A stretch of DNA of 64,000 nucleotides from Canna indica (taxonomy: Eukaryota > Streptophyta > Magnoliopsida > Zingiberales > Cannaceae): positions 50,052,001 through 50,116,000 of the forward strand of contig CP136895.1 in NCBI GenBank assembly GCA_034359265.1, in the 5' to 3' direction. This document shows, in pieces, positions 12,660-24,322 of this stretch. The stretch's first letter is position 1. Each line of letters begins with the position of its first letter. Below the pieces are notes generated by a model. It ran no database searches. It was given only the letters and a program-made list of their open reading frames with translations, and had not been told where the DNA came from. The position numbers and the translations under genes were made by a program.

Positions 12660-13657
12660 CTTTTGTCGATCAACTGTTATAATAATTGAAAGCTAGAATA
12701 AGCTAGAAACTTTTTCGTATAAGAATTGTTCTAGGTTCACCAGTTGCAGGCTCTCTAGGTTTAAAATAAGAGATTTATATTACTTTTGCTCTTTAATTAA
12801 AAAACCATCTGTCTTATCCGTGAATTTGATCCTTTCTTTGTTGTTGTCATTTAATTAACTAACATTTGTTAATTAATGCCATCACTATATATATATATAT
12901 ATAACATAGACAGATATAAGTAAGTGTACCCTGTTCCATGCTGTTCAATTCATGCAATACAACTGTTTATATTCATGCTGTTCAATTCATTGCAATTTGC
13001 TTGTCAAGGGAGTTTACATTCATGCAACTCTTAATTGGAAAGAAGTAAAACGCAAAAAAAAAATTGATCAACTGTTATAAGAATTTTAAACCTAGAAGTT
13101 TCTACAAAATATGTTAGGAAATAATCTCAACTAGCAGTAAATCCTCCAGCTTTGTGCTACATTCTTTTACACTCTTTAAGTTTAAGTAAAACATTTCTTC
13201 TATTTAGAATTGAAAGCTTTACTTATAGGAATTATGCTTAGACAAGGACTAATATTACATTTTATATCAAAGAGAAATGTTCACTGCTAAAGAGCAAACA
13301 AGCCAATGACATACATCTATTATGGAGGAATATGCACAATAGAAATAAACCATAATCCTAATGATTTTTATGTACATGTCATGTTAGGTCTGTCTTAAAT
13401 TGTTATGTTGCCACTTTAAGTTTGCCACTTTAAGAATTTCTTTTGTTTGCTTTTATTTCAAATTACTTAGTTAGCTACTTATATGTTTGCTTTTGTTTAG
13501 AATTCTACATTTATCAACTAAGCTATAGTTTTCTTTTTTATTTCAATCCACTATTCTTGTTACTTTTCATGTTCCATTAGTATCCTAATTATGATTCGTT
13601 GAAAATGAAAGTTATAAATTATTTATTTGGTTTTTTATTGTAGGGATATCACAAGAT
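12660..13657 (+). other. AT-rich segment, probable 5' leader intron of the DUF1985-like gene (copy A)
   Basis: No coding sequence. It contains a TA run near 12,885-12,904. It ends in TTTTTTATTGTAG just before the ATG at 13,658, a good splice acceptor. The mirrored segment in copy B is 25,868-26,900. A long intron in the 5' leader, with the first exon in the GC-rich block, would explain the layout; this is inference. Confidence 0.4.
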
Positions 13658-15200
13658 ATGGAAACATTATCTAAATTAATCATTGGTCGTTGTTATCCAA
13701 CAAGAGTTTCAACTTTTTTTGCACAAACAATAGAGCTAAATGAAACCCAGGAGGCTCTTCTCCAACAAACTCCTTTCTATTGTTACTCAAGAATCCCACA
13801 AATTAAGATTGACTCATCTTTATTAGATTATTTGATTCGCCAATGGGATACAACCACTAATGCTTTTGATATAAAGGGGAAAAAAATCCCATTTACTGTG
13901 GAGGATGTATCATTAATAACAGGACTAAAATGTTATGGTGATGTGGTTAATTTTCAAAACAAAGAAGGAAAAAGTGACTTTCAAGTTCAGATGTTTGATG
14001 GTAAGCCAATAACAAGAAATTTATTGGAGACAATGTTCGTAGATCTCCAAGGTATTGATGATGAGACTACAACAAGATTGTTTGTTAGATTGGTTATTTT
14101 GTATCTGTTTAGCACCTTTTTTTGCACAAAAAAATTATTCGGTGCCAGAAGGTCTTGTGAAGTATACGAAAAATTTGGAGCATTTAGGTGATTATAATTG
14201 GTCACAAGCTATACATTCCTTTTTGGTTAAGCATATTGATTCGGCTCACAAGAAAATAGAACAACCAAACAGGATCAAAGAGATCACAATAGGAGGATTC
14301 TCCATCATCTTAAATGTAAGTTTTAAGCTTCAATAATTTTATATATGTTTGTTACATTTTATCTTTATCACATTAATTATTTTTGAATACAGGTTTGGTT
14401 CTTCGAGCATATGAAACCTCATTATGAAACTCTTATTGATGTTGACTTAAATTCACCAAGATTATTCCATTGGGTGAAAGTATCTTTTAAACAAAAAGTC
14501 ACTCATTTAAGAGTTGTGGATAAATTAAAGTTGTCTGAGGTGAATTTAAATTGAAATTTATTTGAATGATACCTATATAGTAAATTGTGGAATTGAATTT
14601 TTAATATCCTTTAAATGATTGTATTACTTAGATAATTGAAGTGCTTCACCCAAATGCTCATGAGTCCCATCTCATCAAAGAAGCATATTCACAACAAAAC
14701 TCTTTACAGGTATAATATTATTGCTTTGAGATTAATTTATTTAAGGTATATTTATTTTAATCATGCACTGATAAATTATGGTTTATTTGAATATTCTTTA
14801 GGAACAAAGTTGTCGAATAGAAAAGATTGAAGCTGAGTTGGTTGATGTGCGAGCAAAATTAAGTTGTTTAGATAAAACAGTTCATGACTTAACACTTGAA
14901 AATCAACGATTACGTTATGTGTTAACAAGTCATGGAATTGAGGACTTTGCTTGTCATGGCCAACAACAAAGTGATAGCCTCATCACTCCAATATTCCAAG
15001 CTCAACCTAGTCCAATGCAAGTGAGTCCTAGTGGCAATTCAAAGCTTCAGCAGCAGCAGTCCAGTGACACAACAACACCTAGTGTCCAACATTGCATTCC
15101 TAGCGAAATAGAAGAAACTGAGAATATTCTCTTGTCCAGTTTGGTTAGGGATGTAAAAAGTAAACGTCGATTGAAGGGAAAATCCATACGAAAAAACTGA
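13658..15200 (+). pseudogene. DUF1985/plant-mobile-domain-like protein gene, MULE copy A (frameshifted)
   Basis: Four exons with good splice sites: 13,658-14,315, 14,393-14,539, 14,632-14,709 and 14,802-15,200. The unbroken form would be 427 aa. The N-terminal half carries VEDVSLITGLKC, then RLFVRLVILYLFSTFF, EHLGDYNWSQAIHSFLV and GGFSIILNVWFFEHM. This pattern of conserved hydrophobic and Trp positions is seen in plant DUF1985 and plant mobile domain (PMD) proteins, both often carried by transposons. The last exons form a coiled coil (LENQRLRYVL), then a Gln/Ser-rich tail and a basic end (KSKRRLKGKSIRKN). A run of seven T at about 14,117-14,123 is nine in copy B; the loss of two breaks the frame in exon 1. 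Codon 109 is still Gln. Function is unknown; by position it may correspond to mudrB of MuDR. Confidence 0.7.
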
Positions 15201-15426
15201 GAATATTCTCTTGTCTAGAATGGTTGAGGTTGGCAAACACGACATATGAAGCTGTATGTAATTTTGACTGTGATATACATGTAAATTCGTGTGTGAAACT
15301 AATGGATGGTTGAACTATATAGATTTTGTGAATACTTATAATGAATGGACAAGTTCACTGAATATCGATATTGTCAAGTGTAAAATTGTAATCTTATGAA
15401 TGAGTGTGAAATGCATATGACTATGT

Positions 15427-16440
15427 TTCAGTTTACATCCACCAAGTTTAAATATATATCCATTCTATTTTAATACATATCCACTCAGTTGAAATGCATA
15501 TCCATTATGTTTCAGTCCATATCCATCCAGTTCAAATGCATATCCATTCTGTTTCAGTCTGTAACCATCCAGTTCAATTGGAATGTCACATAGTCTTCAA
15601 TGCATCCCAAAAAAGCCACACAGACTTCACTAAAATAAAATACAAATTTACTATATGCTATAGTGCTTGTGTATGAGTGTGATTTGCATATTCATTATGT
15701 TTTAGTCCATATCCATAGAGTTTAAATGTATTTCCATTTTGTTTCAGTCCATATCCATCAAATTTAAATGTATATTCATTATGTTTTAGGTCATATCCAC
15801 CCAGTTTAAATTTATATTCAGTCTGTTTTAGTATATATTCACACAGTTGAAATGCATATTCATTATGTTTCAGTCTATATCCACCCAGTTGACATACATA
15901 TCCATTCTGTTTCTGTGCATATCCACCCAGTTGAAAAGTATCTCTATTATGTTTCAATCTATATCCACCTAGTTTAAATGTATATCCATTATGTTTTAGT
16001 TCATATCCATCCAGTTTAAATATATCTTCATTCTGTTTCAGTCTATATCCTCTCAGTTTAAACGTATCTTCATTTTGTTTCTGGCTATATCCACTTAGTT
16101 TAAATGTATATCCATTATGTTCTGGTCCATATCCATCCAGTTTAAATATATCTCCATTATATTTCAGTCTATATCCACCTAGTTTAAATGTATCTCCATT
16201 CTATTTCAGTTTATATCCACCTAGTTTAAATGTATATCCATTATGTTTTAGTCTATATCCACCCAGTTTAAATATATATTCTTTCTGTTTCAGTGCATAT
16301 TCTTCTATTTTAGTACATATTCATCCAATTTAAATTTATATCATTCTATTTCAGTTCATATTCATCCAGTTGATATGCATATCCATTCTGTTTCAGTGCA
16401 TATCCATCCAGTTTAAATGCATATCCATTGTCTTTAATGC
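15427..16440 (+). repeat. 42-bp minisatellite, MULE copy A
   Basis: Roughly 20 or more tandem units of 42 bases, each made of two related half-units: TATCCACCCAGTTTAAATG and TATCCATTCTGTTTCAG. The array is interrupted near 15,575-15,675 by a segment (ATGCATCCCAAAAAAGCCAC and following) that recurs in altered form at 16,436-16,500, giving a higher-order arrangement. The 42-base period is a multiple of three, so short repetitive frames stay open by chance. It lies between the 3' ends of the two convergent genes. Confidence 0.85.
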
Positions 16441-16500
16441 ATCCAAATATAGCCACACAGACTTCATTTTAAATAAGATACAAGTTTACTATATGCTATA

Positions 16501-16795
16501 ATGTTTATCAACAACAAACCAAAATATAAGTTCACTATGTGCTATACAAGATTATCAACAGCAAACCAAAATATAAGTTCACTGTGTGTTATACAAGATT
16601 ATCAACAATATACCAAAATACAAGTTCACTATGTGCTATACAGCTTATCAACAGCAAACCAAAATACAAATTCACTATGTGCTATACAAGCTTATCAACA
16701 GCAAACCAAAATATAAGTTTACTATGTGCTATACAAACTTATCAACAGCAAACCAAAATACAAGTTCACTATGTGCTATCAAACACTATCAGTTC
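16501..16795 (+). repeat. 47-bp minisatellite, MULE copy A
   Basis: Six tandem units of about 47 bases, each reading TTATCAACAGCAAACCAAAA followed by a block ending GTTCACTATGTGCTATACAAG or close to it. Mirrored at 22,742-23,035 in copy B. It adjoins the end of the transposase gene, with the last exon about 90 bases further on. Confidence 0.85.
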
Positions 16796-16878
16796 ACTTT
16801 GTTTGAGATCATATCCATCTAGTTTAATTGTATATCCACAGTTTGAGTTCATATCCATTCAGTTTACTATGCTCCAAC

Positions 16879-19075
16879 TCATGAAAAGAAATGTGATTCC
16901 TCAAAATCTAACTTTCTTGGTGGACAAACCGCTTGCAATAATTTTGTGAATGGCATATGTTCGGATGCATAGTCCTGCATAACACCAAATTAAAATAAAT
17001 TAGATATGTGCATACAAATAGTTTGGTAAAAAAGATATATGCATGCTAATTCAGCACATACTTGATTTTGAACTTGACTTTCAACCATAAAACTTTGAGT
17101 ATGTTTAGGACTCCCCACAATCGTAAAACTTTGGCTTATAACTTCTTCTTGTCCTAGGAAATGTCATTCATTAAAATAAAAATGATATTGTAAATAATGA
17201 ATGTGAAAGCAATAACTTATATATCATACTTACTGGGTGTTGGATTGTCATTTTTACTTTTTTTGTTTTTTTTTCTTCTCCTTTCCAACACACTTGTAAT
17301 CCTCTTGGCTCTGGGGACTTTCTTTAATGGTGGAGGCTTTATTGTTACATTATTAATGTCACAAACTTTGTCATTATGTGTCGGTGTTAAAGAATTTATC
17401 ATGTCATTCCTCGGAGAATCCTCAACTGTCTGTTTTGTATAATCTTCAATAATGACATTCTGTAGCAATTGATCAACTTCTTCAATCAATTTATCAATAT
17501 TTTTGTCCAACAGTTCAAGTGCAGCCCTGCAAGTTGAACTTTTTATAGAAAGTGAATAAATTTTTTGACATATACGAGTGTACATGGAACACAATTCTTC
17601 TTTTCCATCTTCACTAACTATTGGACATTGGATATTGAAACCAATCCTCTCTTTAGCATATTTTGTCCATCTTTTCAAAATATAGACACGAGGCAAATGT
17701 AGCACATTATTATTTAAAAAAACTTTGATGCAATGCATGCATAATATTCCTTCAGCTTCAAACTTTCGACATGAGCATATCACCATTAAATCATCTGAAT
17801 CGAAAGTGACATTAACCGCAAGGTCTTCCTTTCCAAGTTGAGATACTTTATATGTATGCATTGTCTCATTCAAGTTTATCATTTGACAAAGACAACATAA
17901 TGACTTATTGAACTCTTGTTCAAATTCAGCATATATCACTCTAGAATATGCATTAACAGCATCAGTGAGCATAGGTATCAATGGTAGTCCAGCAGGTTTT
18001 GAATGTTTTGATTTGTAATCTTCGAATAATTCCTTCTCCCGGAATAGCTTCAAAGCTCGATGATATTGGTCTATAAACTCTGAAAGGGAGAGTTTTTTTT
18101 TAAAAAAACCTTTTAAACTGTGCATTCATACTCTCACTTCGTTGGGTGGTTGTCATATCAGCGCAAAATGATTCTCGTCTATATACTGTTGCCCACTTCT
18201 CCTTCAGCTTGTAAAAGTTTTGTAGCCAACAATTATCAACCAAATTATAAGTGTCCATCATTTTAACCCATTTCTCTTTAAAGATTTGCACGGAAGACGA
18301 ATCATATATGCAACTTCTAAACTCTTGCAAAAATTTAGGATGATCATGAATCACTTGTGATAAATTAGTAGCAACATTTTGAAAAATATGCCATAAACAT
18401 AATCGATGACAAGTATTTGGGAACACAACTTGAATGGCTTTGGATATAGCAGCTGATTGATCAGTAAAGATTGTAGATGGCTGCTTTCCTCCCATTACAG
18501 CCATGAAAGTTTGAAATAACCAAACAAATGAGTCCACTGTTTCATCAAACAATAATGCCGCACCAAATAAAACTGTTTGTTTATGATTATTCATCCCAAG
18601 GAGAGGAGCAGAAGGCATTTCATACTTGTTTGTTTGAAAAGTGGTATCGAATGATACAACATCACCAAAATAACTATAATCAATAATTGCTCTCCCATCA
18701 GCCCAAAAGAAATTGGCTATTTCTCCTGTCTCATGAACTTGCAAGGCATAAAAAAAGGACGGATCCTCTACTTGTTTACTCTTTAAATAATGTAATAATG
18801 TTTGAATGTCACCTGCTTTCAACTTCATCATTCTCTGTTAGCTTATGTAATTGTTTGTGTCCTTTCGAATGAATCCAACCAATTCAGGCTTAGAAGCTAC
18901 AACTTCAAAGAAATTGAAAATTTGATGAGGTCTAAACCCAGCCTTATCCATGTGATCAATTAATTCCTTCTGATATGGTAGTAGTTTCCGATGTGATCGA
19001 AGCATGTGAACTTTATTTGGGCTTGCCAACTGATGATTGTGATTCAGCTCAACTTTTGATACACTCCACACATTG
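16879..19075 (-). pseudogene. FAR1/FHY3-type MULE transposase, copy A (5'-truncated, broken)
   Basis: Minus-strand copy of the gene at 19,991-22,653, covering everything from the FAR1 zinc-binding region (VWSVSKVELNHNH) to the last exon. It lacks exon 1 and about the first 120 residues. Two lesions break it. One is CAA to TAA at the Gln after NNYIS (near 18,838). The other is an extra A in the A-run at about 18,102-18,108 (seven, against six in copy B), which shifts the frame. The central D...D region, the SWIM finger (CSCRKFEAEGILCMHC) and the basic tail (KRITSVLERRRKKNKKSK) remain readable in pieces. It has no promoter of its own. Transcription through it from the left would make antisense RNA to the intact copy. 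Confidence 0.9.
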
Positions 19076-19101
19076 GAATTAAGGGTGTCATATATATTTG
19101 G
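19076..19101. other. junction between MULE copies A and B
   Basis: Copy A ends in CACACATTG (19,075) in mid exon. A short AT-rich stretch ending CATATATATTTGG follows, and copy B begins at GAATAG (19,102). The stretch matches neither arm at this place. There is no target duplication at this inner end, which argues against copy B being an independent insertion into copy A. Confidence 0.6.
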
Positions 19102-19294
19102 GAATAGAACTTGTATGAGCGGCCTGCTCATACAAGTTTGTATGAGCAGGCCGCTCATCGTCCGCCACGTGTATTATTCCGAATCTTGATGACATCAAGA
19201 ATTAAATCCCATCTGTAATTTCTCATATCCGACACTCATACCCGAAATCCAATCTCTCAAAACTCATACCCGAAATTTGGATCCATACTCGAAA
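19102..19294 (+). repeat. terminal inverted repeat of MULE copy B (inner left), 193 bp
   Basis: Same sequence as the outer left end, with the complete 44-base hairpin, the CCACGTG motif and the CATACCCGAAAT repeats. It pairs in inverted orientation with 27,413-27,577. The length difference of 28 bases is accounted for entirely by loss of the hairpin tip on the right side. It is the natural promoter end of the transposase gene. Confidence 0.85.
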
Positions 19295-19321
19295 CTCCGG
19301 ATCGTCAATATGAGTTGCGCC

Positions 19322-19636
19322 CTGCTCCGTCGGTTGACCTTCCGACTTCCGTGAGTGGGGCGACTAAAGTCCGGTGAGCTCAGAGCGACTGAAGTTGGTT
19401 TTTTATTTCCCAGCTACCTCGCCGGAGCTGGTGGAGTTTTCCGACCTGCTAATATCCATCGGAATGCTCACGGTGACTCTGCTCCGTCGGTTGACCTTCC
19501 CACTTAAGTGAGTGGGGCGACTGAAGTCCGGCGAGCTCAGAGCGACTGAAGTCCAGCAGGCTTATTTCCCAGCTACCTCGCCGGAGCTGGTGGAGTTGTC
19601 CGGCCTGCTAATATCCACGGCGAGCTCATGATGACT
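19322..19636 (+). repeat. 157-bp tandem duplication in the transposase promoter region
   Basis: Two units begin CTGCTCCGTCGGTTGACCTT at 19,322 and 19,479. Each contains GACTGAAGTCCGG or a close variant and CAGCTACCTCGCCGGAGCTG. They lie between the terminal repeat and the start codon at 19,991, so they are probably promoter or leader. This segment is present only in copy B. Confidence 0.7.
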
Positions 19637-19990
19637 TATAGGAGGCAGAATTAGGTCTCATATATTGTCGACGACGGAGCGGTCGAGCGATAACTTTTTT
19701 CCCTCCACATCCATCCAGTTTTAGCGTATGGTCATCTTTTTAAACCTTATATCCATCCAGTTTGTCTGATGTAGTTAATAAAAAAACTAGGTCAATGGCA
19801 TGTCCTGCTGATTTCAGGACGTAAGGTTGTGATAACATTGTTGCATTGTGATGACATGTAGGCTAATTACATCATGTTTTCATGTCTTCTTCGTTATAAG
19901 CAAATCTTATTTTATCATGATATCATGTTTATAAAGCTTGGAATTGCATTTGTCCTCCTACCTACTAGAGAAGGACTAAACTGAGATAGT

Positions 19991-22653
19991 ATGATGGAAG
20001 GGCAAAGTCAATCAGAAGAACTTGCATTTGATTCAACAGAAGGTCCAAATCAAACGGAAGAAAATACAAGCGCTTCATTAGATGGTATATTATTTACTTG
20101 TTTTTTATATATTTGTTTATTTGATGTATTTATGTATTTAGTTGTATAAAATTGTTCCATCATCATTATGTTTCCCACAATAATTGCAGAAAATTCTCAA
20201 CATGAACCAAAACCTGGAATGACATTTACATCAGAAATGGATGCATATGACTTCTACAATAGTTATGCTAAGAAACATGGCTTTAGCGTTAGGAAGTATC
20301 AAGTTGAACGTCGAAGTGATGGTACTATGAGAAGCAAAAAATTTGTATGTAGCAAACAAGGGACAAGAGAAATTCATCGAACGCATGTCACGAAAAAGCC
20401 AAAACCTATTGAAAGAACAAATTGCAAGGCTCTGATTGAATTCAAAATAAATACCAACAATGTGTGGAGTGTATCAAAAGTTGAGCTGAATCACAATCAT
20501 CAGTTGGCAAGCCCAAATAAAGTTCACATGCTTCGATCACATCGGAAACTACTACCATATCAGAAGGAATTAATTGATCACATGGATAAGGCTGGGTTTA
20601 GACCTCATCAAATTTTCAATTTCTTTGAAGCTGCAGCTTCTAAGCCTGAATTGGTTGGATTCATTCGAAAGGACACAAACAATTACATAAGCCAACAGAG
20701 AATGATGAAGTTGAAAGCAGGTGACATTCAAACATTATTACATTATTTAAAGAGTAAACAAGTAGAGGATCCGTCCTTTTTTTATGCCTTGCAAGTTCAT
20801 GAGACAGGAGAAATAGCCAATTTCTTTTGGGCTGATGGGAGAGCAATTATTGATTATAGTTATTTTGGTGATGTTGTATCATTCGATACCACTTTTCAAA
20901 CAAACAAGTATGAAATGCCTTTTGCTCCTCTCCTTGGGATGAATAATCATAAACAAACAGTTTTATTTGGTGCGGCATTATTGTTTGATGAAACAGTGGA
21001 CTCATTTGTTTGGTTATTTCAAACTTTCATGGCTGTAATGGGAGGAAAGCAGCCATCTACAATCTTTACTGATCAATCAGCTGCTATATCCAAAGTCATT
21101 CAAGTTGTGTTCTCAAATACTTGTCATCGATTATGTTTATGGCATATTTTTCAAAATGTTGCTACTAATTTATCACAAGTGATTCATGATCATCCTAAAT
21201 TTTTGCAAGAGTTTAGAAGTTGCATATATGATTCGTCTTTCATGCAAATCTTTGAAGAGAAATGGGTTAAAATGATGGACACTTATAATTTGGTTGATAA
21301 TTGTTGGCTACAAAACTTTTACAAGCTGAAGGAGAAGTGGGCAACAGTGTATAGACGAGAATCATTTTGCGCTGATATGACAACCACCCAACGAAGTGAG
21401 AGTATGAATGCACAGTTTAAAAGGTTTTTTAAAAAAAAACTCTCCCTTTCAGAGTTTATAGACCAATATCATCGAGCTTTGAAGCTATTCCGGGAGAAGG
21501 AATTATTCGAATATTACAAATCAAGACATTCAAAACCTGTTGGACTACCATTGATGCCTATGCTCACTGATGCTGCTAATGCATATTCTAGAGTGATATA
21601 TGCTGAATTTGAACAAGAGTTCAATAAGTCATTATGTTGTCTTTGTCAAATGATAAACTTGAATGAGACAATGCATACATATAAAGTATCTCAACTTGGA
21701 AAGGAAGACCTTGCGGTTAATGTCACTTTCGATTCAGATGATTTAATGGTGATATGCTCATGTCGAAAGTTTGAAGCTGAAGGAATATTATGCATGCATT
21801 GCATCAAAGTTTTTTTAAATAATAATGTGCTACATTTGCCTTGTGTCTATATTTTGAAAAGATGGACAAAATATGCTAAAGAGGGGATTGATTTCAATAT
21901 CCAATATCCAATAGTTAGTGAAGATGGAAAAGAAGAATTGTGTTCCATGTACACTCGTATATGTGAAAAAATTTATTCACTTTCTATAAAAAGTTCAACT
22001 TGCAGGGCTGCACTTGAATTGTTGGACAAAAATGTTGATAAATTGATTGAAGAAGTTGATCAATTGCTACAGAATGTCATTATTGAAGATTATACAAAAC
22101 AGACAGTTGAGGATTCTCCGAGGAATGACATGATAAATTCTTTAACACCGACACATAATGACAAAGTTTGTGACATTAATAATGTAACAATAAAGCCTCC
22201 ACCATTAAAGAAAGTCCCCAGAGCCAAGAGGATTACAAGTGTGTTGGAAAGGAGAAGAAAAAAAAACAAAAAAAGTAAAAATGACAATCCAACACCCAGT
22301 AAGTATGATATATAAGTTGTTGCTTTCACATTCATTATTTACAATATCATTTTTATTTTAATGAATGACATTTCCTAGGACAAGAAGAAGTTATAAGCCA
22401 AAGTTTTACGATTGTGGGGAGTCCTAAACATACTCAAAGTTTTATGGTTGAAAGTCAAGTTCAAAATCAAGTATGTGCTGAATTAGCATGCATATATCTT
22501 TTTTACCAAACTATTTGTATGCACATATCTAATTTATTTTAATTTGGTGTTATGCAGGACTATGCATTCGAACATATGCCATTCACAAAATTATTGCAAG
22601 CGGTTTGTCCACCAAGAAAGTTAGATTTTGAGGAATCACATTTCTTTTCATGA
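19991..22653 (+). CDS. FAR1/FHY3-type MULE transposase, apparently intact (copy B)
   Basis: Four exons join without a stop: 19,991-20,084, 20,190-22,298, 22,379-22,470 and 22,558-22,653, giving 796 aa with GT...AG introns. Residues about 51-136 form the FAR1 zinc-binding DNA domain (FYNSYAKKHGF; Cys 85 and 110; HNH at 133-135). A MULE-type RNase H-fold core follows, with Asp in FDTTF (about 264) and in TDQSAA (about 326); the third acid is probably the Glu in FEEKW. A SWIM zinc finger (CSC...CMHC, about 554-571) and a Lys/Arg-rich tail suggest nuclear DNA binding. The family cuts and joins MULE ends; the plant light regulators FHY3 and FAR1 derive from it. It starts inside the terminal repeat and 157-bp duplication and converges on the DUF1985-like gene. 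It is the only complete transposase in the window. Confidence 0.88.
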
Positions 22654-22669
22654 GTTGGAGCATAGTAAA

Positions 22670-24110
22670 CTGAATGGATATGAACTCAAACTGTGGATAT
22701 ACAATTAAACTAGATGGATATGATCTCAAACAAAGTGAACTGATAGTGTTTGATAGCACATAGTGAACTTGTATTTTGGTTTGCTGTTGATAAGTTTGTA
22801 TAGCACATAGTAAACTTATATTTTGGTTTGCTGTTGATAAGCTTGTATAGCACATAGTGAATTTGTATTTTGGTTTGCTGTTGATAAGCTGTATAGCACA
22901 TAGTGAACTTGTATTTTGGTATATTGTTGATAATCTTGTATAACACACAGTGAACTTATATTTTGGTTTGCTGTTGATAATCTTGTATAGCACATAGTGA
23001 ACTTATATTTTGGTTTGTTGTTGATAAACATTATAGCATATAGTAAACTTGTATCTTATTTAAAATGAAGTCTGTGTGGCTATATTTGGATGCATTAAAG
23101 ACAATGGATATGCATTTAAACTGGATGGATATGCACTGAAACAGAATGGATATGCATATCAACTGGATGAATATGAACTGAAATAGAATGAATATAAATT
23201 TAAATTGGATGAATATGTACTAAAATAGAATATGCACTGAAACAGAATGAATATATATTTAAACTGGATGGATATAGACTAAATCATAATGGATATACAT
23301 TTAAACTAGGTGGATATAAACTGAAATAGAATGGAGATACATTTAAACTAGGTGGATATAGACTGAAATATAATGGAGATATATTTAAACTGGATGGATA
23401 TGAACCAGAACATAATGGATATACATTTAAACTAAGTGGATATAGCCAGAAACAAAATGAAGATACGTTTAAACTGAGAGGATATAGACTGAAACAGAAT
23501 GAAGATATATTTAAACTGGATGGATATGAACTAAAACATAATGGATATACATTTAAACTAGGTGGATATAGATTGAAACATAATAGAGATACTTTTCAAC
23601 TGGGTGGATATGTACAGAAACAGAATGGATATGTATGTCAACTGGGTGGATATAGATTGAAACATAATGAATATGCATTTCAACTGGGTGGATATATACT
23701 AAAACAGACTGAATATAAATTTAAACTGGGTGGATATGACCTAAAACATAATGAATATATATTTAAATTTGATGGATATGGACTGAAACAGAATGGAAAT
23801 ACATTTAAACTCTATGGATATGGACTAAAACATAATGAATATGCAAATCACACTCATACACAAGCACTATAGCATATAGTAAATTTGTATTTTATTTTAG
23901 TGAAGTCTGTGTGGCTTTTTTGGGATGCATTGAAGACTATGTGACATTCCAATTGAACTGGATGGTTACAGACTGAAACAGAATGGATATGCAGTTGAAC
24001 TGGATGGATATGAACTGAAACATAATGGATATGCATTTCAACTGAGTGGATATGTATTAAAATAGAATGGATATATATTTAAACTTGGTGGATGTAAACT
24101 GAAACATAAT
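22670..24110 (-). repeat. 47-bp and 42-bp minisatellites, MULE copy B (mirror of copy A)
   Basis: Inverted copy of the arrays at 15,427-16,795, with the 47-base array at 22,742-23,035 and the 42-base array at about 23,095-24,110. Unit number and order look nearly the same as in copy A, apart from a small loss near 23,230 and scattered substitutions. This implies that the dimer formed recently relative to the usual turnover of minisatellites. Confidence 0.85.
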
Positions 24111-24322
24111 CATATGCATTTCACACTCATTCATAAGATTACAATTTTACACTTGACAATATCGATATTCAGTGAACTACATTATAAGTATTCACAAAAT
24201 CTATATAGTTCAACCATCCATTAGTTTCACACACGAATTTACATGTATATCACAGTCAAAATTACATACAGCTTCATATGTCGTGTTTGCCAACCTCAAC
24301 CATTCTAGACAAGAGAATATTC

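Noticed and set aside
15427..16795. CRISPR-like array
   Set aside because: Contiguous tandem minisatellite without unique spacers, in a plant transposon.
15494..16949. Repetitive open frames in the minisatellites (for example the 99-codon frame at 15,658-15,957)
   Set aside because: The period is a multiple of three, so frames stay open by chance; they are interrupted irregularly and lack a sensible start context.
17197..17442. 81-codon frame MNVKAITYISYLLG and its mirror at 22,090-22,335
   Set aside because: Antisense shadow of the Lys-rich tail and splice region of the transposase gene.
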